The notes under the pieces: model-generated
Seen by the model: only the letters and a program-made list of their open reading frames with translations
Database searches by the model: none
What the model was told of the DNA's origin: nothing
From: an uncultured Elusimicrobia bacterium
GTDB taxonomy: Bacteria; Elusimicrobiota; Elusimicrobia; UBA1565; UBA9628
DNA length: 35,935 nt
Direction: 5' to 3'
NCBI GenBank assembly: GCA_903881545.1
Contig: CAIRTQ010000106.1
Span: 1-35,935 of the forward strand
Program-made: the position numbers and the translations under genes
Shown here: piece after piece, positions 33,827 through 35,935 of the stretch
Position numbering within the stretch: position 1 is the first letter of the stretch
Layout: every line of letters begins with the position of its first letter

Positions 33827-35417
33827 GGCTAGCGTCGCGCCCGCGCCTCGCGAGTTCGCCCTCGCGCAGCACGCGCTTGAGCACCTTGCGCAGGGTGTTG
33901 CGGGGCAGTTCGGCGACGACATCGATGGCGCGCGGCCGCTTGTATCCGTCGAGCCGGCCCCGGCAGTGGCGCAGGAGCTCACCGCGGTCGACCGTCGTGC
34001 CCGGTCGCAGGACCACGAATCCTTTGACCGTTTCGTCTCCGGTCTCGTCAGGCACGCCTATGACCGCGGCCTCGGCGACGGCCGGGTGCTCCAGGAGCGC
34101 GGTTTCCACCTGCGCGGGGAAGACCTTGAGCCCTTTGACGATGATCATGTCCTTGATGCGGTCCTTGATGGTGAGGTAGCCGTCGGCGTCCAGGCAGCCG
34201 ATGTCCCCGGTCCGGAACCAGCCGTCGGGGCGGATCACTTCGGCGGTGGCCGCGGGCTGGTTGAGATAGCCCCGCATCACGCAGTCGCCGCGGATGCAGA
34301 TCTCCCCGTCCGTCCCCGGCGGCAGGGCGCGGCCTTCGGCGTCGGCTATCCTGATGCTCACGCCGGGGAGTGCCAGGCCTACGGTTCCGGGCCGGGGCCG
34401 GTCGACGGGGTTGATGGCGGCCATGGGTGAGGTCTCGGTCAGCCCGTAGCCTTCGCAGAGCGGCAGGCCGAACGCGGCCGTAAAGCGCCGGGCCGTATCG
34501 GCATGGAGGGGCGCCGCGCCCGAAACGGCCAGGCGCACGCGGCGGAAATACCACCAGCGCAGCAGGAGGCGGTTGAGCCCCGTGGCCTTGCTGGCCAGGA
34601 CCGTGAGGATCGGGGGCACGGCGGTGAAGATGGTCACTCCCTGGCGCGCCATGAGGCTCAGCCAGATCCGGGGCGGGGTCACCGAAGGGGCGATCGCAAC
34701 ATTGACGCTCATGCTCATGGGCGTCAGGATGTTGGCGGTCCACGCGAAGGCGTGGAACATGGGCAGGATGCAGAGCATGACATCGTTGCGGCGCAGGCCC
34801 ATGTGCGCGGCCCCGGCCAGGCAATTGCTTACCAGGTTGCGGTGGGTGAGCATGACGCCCTTGGGCACGCCGGTGGTCCCGGCGGTATAAAGGATGCCGG
34901 CCAGGTCGCTCTCTTGGACGGGCGCCTCTGGCGGCTCTTGAGGTGTGGCGGCGCCCAGTTCGGCAAACGGCGATTCAGCGGCCCCGGCCTGCGCGCCGTG
35001 GCCCGGCCCGCTGACCCAAATGTGCCGCATCGAGGGCGCCAAGAGGGCCGCGGCGCGCAGGGCCGGGAGGAAGTCCCTCTGGGTCACTACGGCCTTGGCC
35101 GTGCAGTCCTGGAACATGAAGGCCAGGTCCGCAGGCTTCTGCACCATGAAGTTGATGGGCACGGCCACCGCGCCCAGGCGCGCCAGGGCGAAGTAGGACA
35201 CGACGAACGGGATGCCGTTGCGCAGGACGATGGCAACCCGGTCGCCCCGGCCGATGCCGGCGGCATGCATGCCGGCCGCGGTCCGCAGGACTTGGTCGCG
35301 CAGGTCGCCGTAGCTCAGGCGCATCTGCGGCGTGGCCAGCGTGCCTGGCCGCGGTCGGGCACGCGCCGCAGCGTCGAGGAGGTCGTTGAGTGTTCGGATG
35401 GTGGGCTCGGCCGTCAT
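33798..35417 (-). CDS. AMP-forming acyl-CoA synthetase/ligase (FadD-like)
   Basis: The 539-residue protein has all main motifs of the ANL superfamily: the P-loop-like YTAGTTGVPKGVMLTH (177-192), EGYGLTETSP (322-331), GWFRTGD (399-405), KDRIKDMIIVKGLKVFP (418-434) and a C-terminal catalytic Lys in RNTLRKVLKR (near 515). Such enzymes activate a carboxylic acid with ATP and transfer it to CoA. Length and motifs fit medium- or long-chain fatty acids, but aromatic or other acids are possible. The frame extends to 35468 into the Lrp gene; the ATG at 35417, 26 nt after that gene's stop, is preferred even though its ribosome site is weak. The stand-alone Lrp domain upstream may regulate it. Confidence 0.92.
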   Translation of the reverse strand: MTAEPTIRTLNDLLDAAARARPRPGTLATPQMRLSYGDLRDQVLRTAAGMHAAGIGRGDRVAIVLRNGIPFVVSYFALARLGAVAVPINFMVQKPADLAFMFQDCTAKAVVTQRDFLPALRAAALLAPSMRHIWVSGPGHGAQAGAAESPFAELGAATPQEPPEAPVQESDLAGILYTAGTTGVPKGVMLTHRNLVSNCLAGAAHMGLRRNDVMLCILPMFHAFAWTANILTPMSMSVNVAIAPSVTPPRIWLSLMARQGVTIFTAVPPILTVLASKATGLNRLLLRWWYFRRVRLAVSGAAPLHADTARRFTAAFGLPLCEGYGLTETSPMAAINPVDRPRPGTVGLALPGVSIRIADAEGRALPPGTDGEICIRGDCVMRGYLNQPAATAEVIRPDGWFRTGDIGCLDADGYLTIKDRIKDMIIVKGLKVFPAQVETALLEHPAVAEAAVIGVPDETGDETVKGFVVLRPGTTVDRGELLRHCRGRLDGYKRPRAIDVVAELPRNTLRKVLKRVLREGELARRGRDASHGTDDERPI

Positions 35418-35443
35418 CTCGGAGTCGCGTCTATCCGCCGCGG

Positions 35444-35677
35444 TCAGATGGCGGTGGTGACGAGGCACTCCGTGGACATCACTCCGGGGATGGCGCGGAT
35501 GCCCCGGACGATCACATTGGAAAGGGTGGCAAGGTCTGAACTCTCGATATCGAGCACGAGGTCCCAGCGGCCGAAGACCGCGGTGACATGGGATACGCCT
35601 TCCGTTTTCTGAATTTGCGTCAGGGATTGCTTCTCTTGCCCCGCCATCAGCCGAACCAGCACGAGTCCAGTCACCAT
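35444..35677 (-). CDS. Stand-alone Lrp/AsnC ligand-binding (RAM) domain protein
   Basis: The 77-residue protein is a complete RAM domain of the Lrp/AsnC type without the DNA-binding helix-turn-helix: a beta strand (MVTGLVLVRLMAG), a helix (SLTQIQKTEGV), then SHVTAVFGRWDLVLDIESSD and IRAIPGVMSTECLVTT. Such single-domain proteins form oligomers that bind amino acids or similar small molecules, sometimes modulating full-length regulators. The frame is open to 35743, but the ATG at 35677 has AGGAG 8-9 nt upstream and gives the standard domain start. It heads a probable operon with the acyl-CoA ligase and CCA-enzyme genes. Confidence 0.88.
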   Translation of the reverse strand: MVTGLVLVRLMAGQEKQSLTQIQKTEGVSHVTAVFGRWDLVLDIESSDLATLSNVIVRGIRAIPGVMSTECLVTTAI

Positions 35678-35733
35678 AACCGTTTTCTCCTCGCGGCTAG
35701 ATTCCCGCGTCCCGACGGAAGCGGAAGTTTTTG

Positions 35734-35739
35734 AGTATA
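35734..35739 (-). promoter_or_regulatory. Candidate -10 box of the Lrp-domain gene
   Basis: TATACT on the minus strand, 56 nt before the ATG at 35677, would give a leader of about 50 nt that includes the AGGAG. The -35 region is poor. Confidence 0.35.
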
Positions 35740-35765
35740 TCAAATTATTGGTATGATTCTGCGCT

Positions 35766-35824
35766 TCAACTCACGTAAGATGTTACCGATATCCTAGCCG
35801 TCAACTCATCTAAGATGTTACCGA
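35766..35824 (+). repeat. Tandem 24-bp repeats at the insertion-sequence end
   Basis: TCAACTCACGTAAGATGTTA plus CCGA (35766-35789) recurs at 35801-35824 with only two adjacent differences (CG to TC) and a 35-nt period. Such paired sites just inside an insertion-sequence end are plausible transposase-binding sites. They are AT-richer than the chromosome. Confidence 0.8.
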
Positions 35825-35858
35825 ACGGCCCCAGCGGGTTTGGGGCAGTTTTGGGGGC

Positions 35859-35935
35859 ATGGGGATGAGTCCGAAGGCCAGGAGAGAATACGTGAGAGAG
35901 ATGCAAATCCGGTATCAAAAGACTCAGAAACGCAA
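35859..35935 (+). CDS. N-terminus of an integrase-type transposase, truncated by the window edge
   Basis: The frame encodes MGMSPKARREYVREMQIRYQ followed by KTQKR and continues past the window. The N-terminal pattern (SPKARREYV...RY.K..K..K) recalls transposases of insertion sequences with a helix-turn-helix followed by an rve integrase core (IS481-like or related). Only 25 codons are visible, so the family is tentative. The second ATG (35865) is an equally possible start. It lies directly after the tandem end repeats, which supports the assignment. Confidence 0.6.
   Translation, partial: MGMSPKARREYVREMQIRYQKTQKR

Larger units (their letters stand above)
35766..35935 (+). mobile_element. 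Left end of an insertion sequence, cut by the window edge
   Basis: The tandem 24-bp repeats are followed at 35859 by the start of a reading frame resembling DDE-integrase-type transposases. The exact left boundary is not determinable without the other end or an empty site; it probably lies within a few bases of 35766. Confidence 0.65.

Noticed and set aside
34503..35612. 369-codon plus-strand open frame
   Set aside because: It is antisense to the acyl-CoA ligase and Lrp genes; composition is Gly/Arg/His-rich with no domain.

Overview
The window is a GC-rich (roughly two thirds G+C by eye), densely coded bacterial chromosome segment. Nearly every gene is on the minus strand. Many genes overlap by 4 nt (ATGA or TTGA), so translation is probably coupled. 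KdsC (Kdo pathway), a PorV-type outer-membrane barrel, an ArnT-like glycosyltransferase and a secreted protein with a FlgD/type IX-like C-terminal domain point to a diderm (outer-membrane) bacterium. Together with the transaldolase-phosphoglucose isomerase fusion and the Bat operon, this would fit an uncultured Elusimicrobiota-like lineage. That placement is an inference, not something the sequence proves.

Layout. 236-805 (+): a small exported low-complexity protein. 837-9802 (-): a Bat/MoxR cluster reading HEAT-repeat protein, MoxR ATPase, DUF58, DUF4381-like, BatA, a BatB-BatC fusion, BatD, BatE. 9880-10293 (-): double-ACT protein, divergent from an RDD membrane protein (10381-11247, +). 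11252-21145 (-): an envelope block with a 1903-residue Kelch/fibronectin surface protein, its overlapping PorV-like barrel, a long coiled-coil protein and a lipid-linked-sugar transferase. 21231-26593 (-): a sugar block with a BadF-type kinase, RpiB, Tal-Pgi fusion, KdsC and a membrane-anchored glycogen-binding-like domain. 26590-31053 (-): a lipoprotein, a TPR-SpoIID/LytB protein and an SGNH-TPR protein. 31169-31239 (-): tRNA-Gly(CCC). 31297-35677 (-): an epimerase-like protein, a CCA-adding enzyme/poly(A) polymerase, an acyl-CoA ligase and a stand-alone Lrp ligand-binding domain. From about 35766 an insertion sequence begins and runs off the right edge.

The genes fall into themes rather than one pathway: MoxR/von Willebrand-factor-A chaperone-like machinery at the membrane, surface-protein export, envelope sugar supply (pentose phosphate, Kdo, sugar kinase), and cell-wall or envelope remodelling. 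The most distinctive signal is in the regulatory DNA. Several operon heads carry good sigma70-type -35/-10 boxes placed so that transcription should start at, or a few nucleotides before, the start codon, with no Shine-Dalgarno site (leaderless mRNAs). In three junctions the TGA stop of the upstream gene lies inside the -35 box of the next. No CRISPR array, phage module or recognised defence system was seen.
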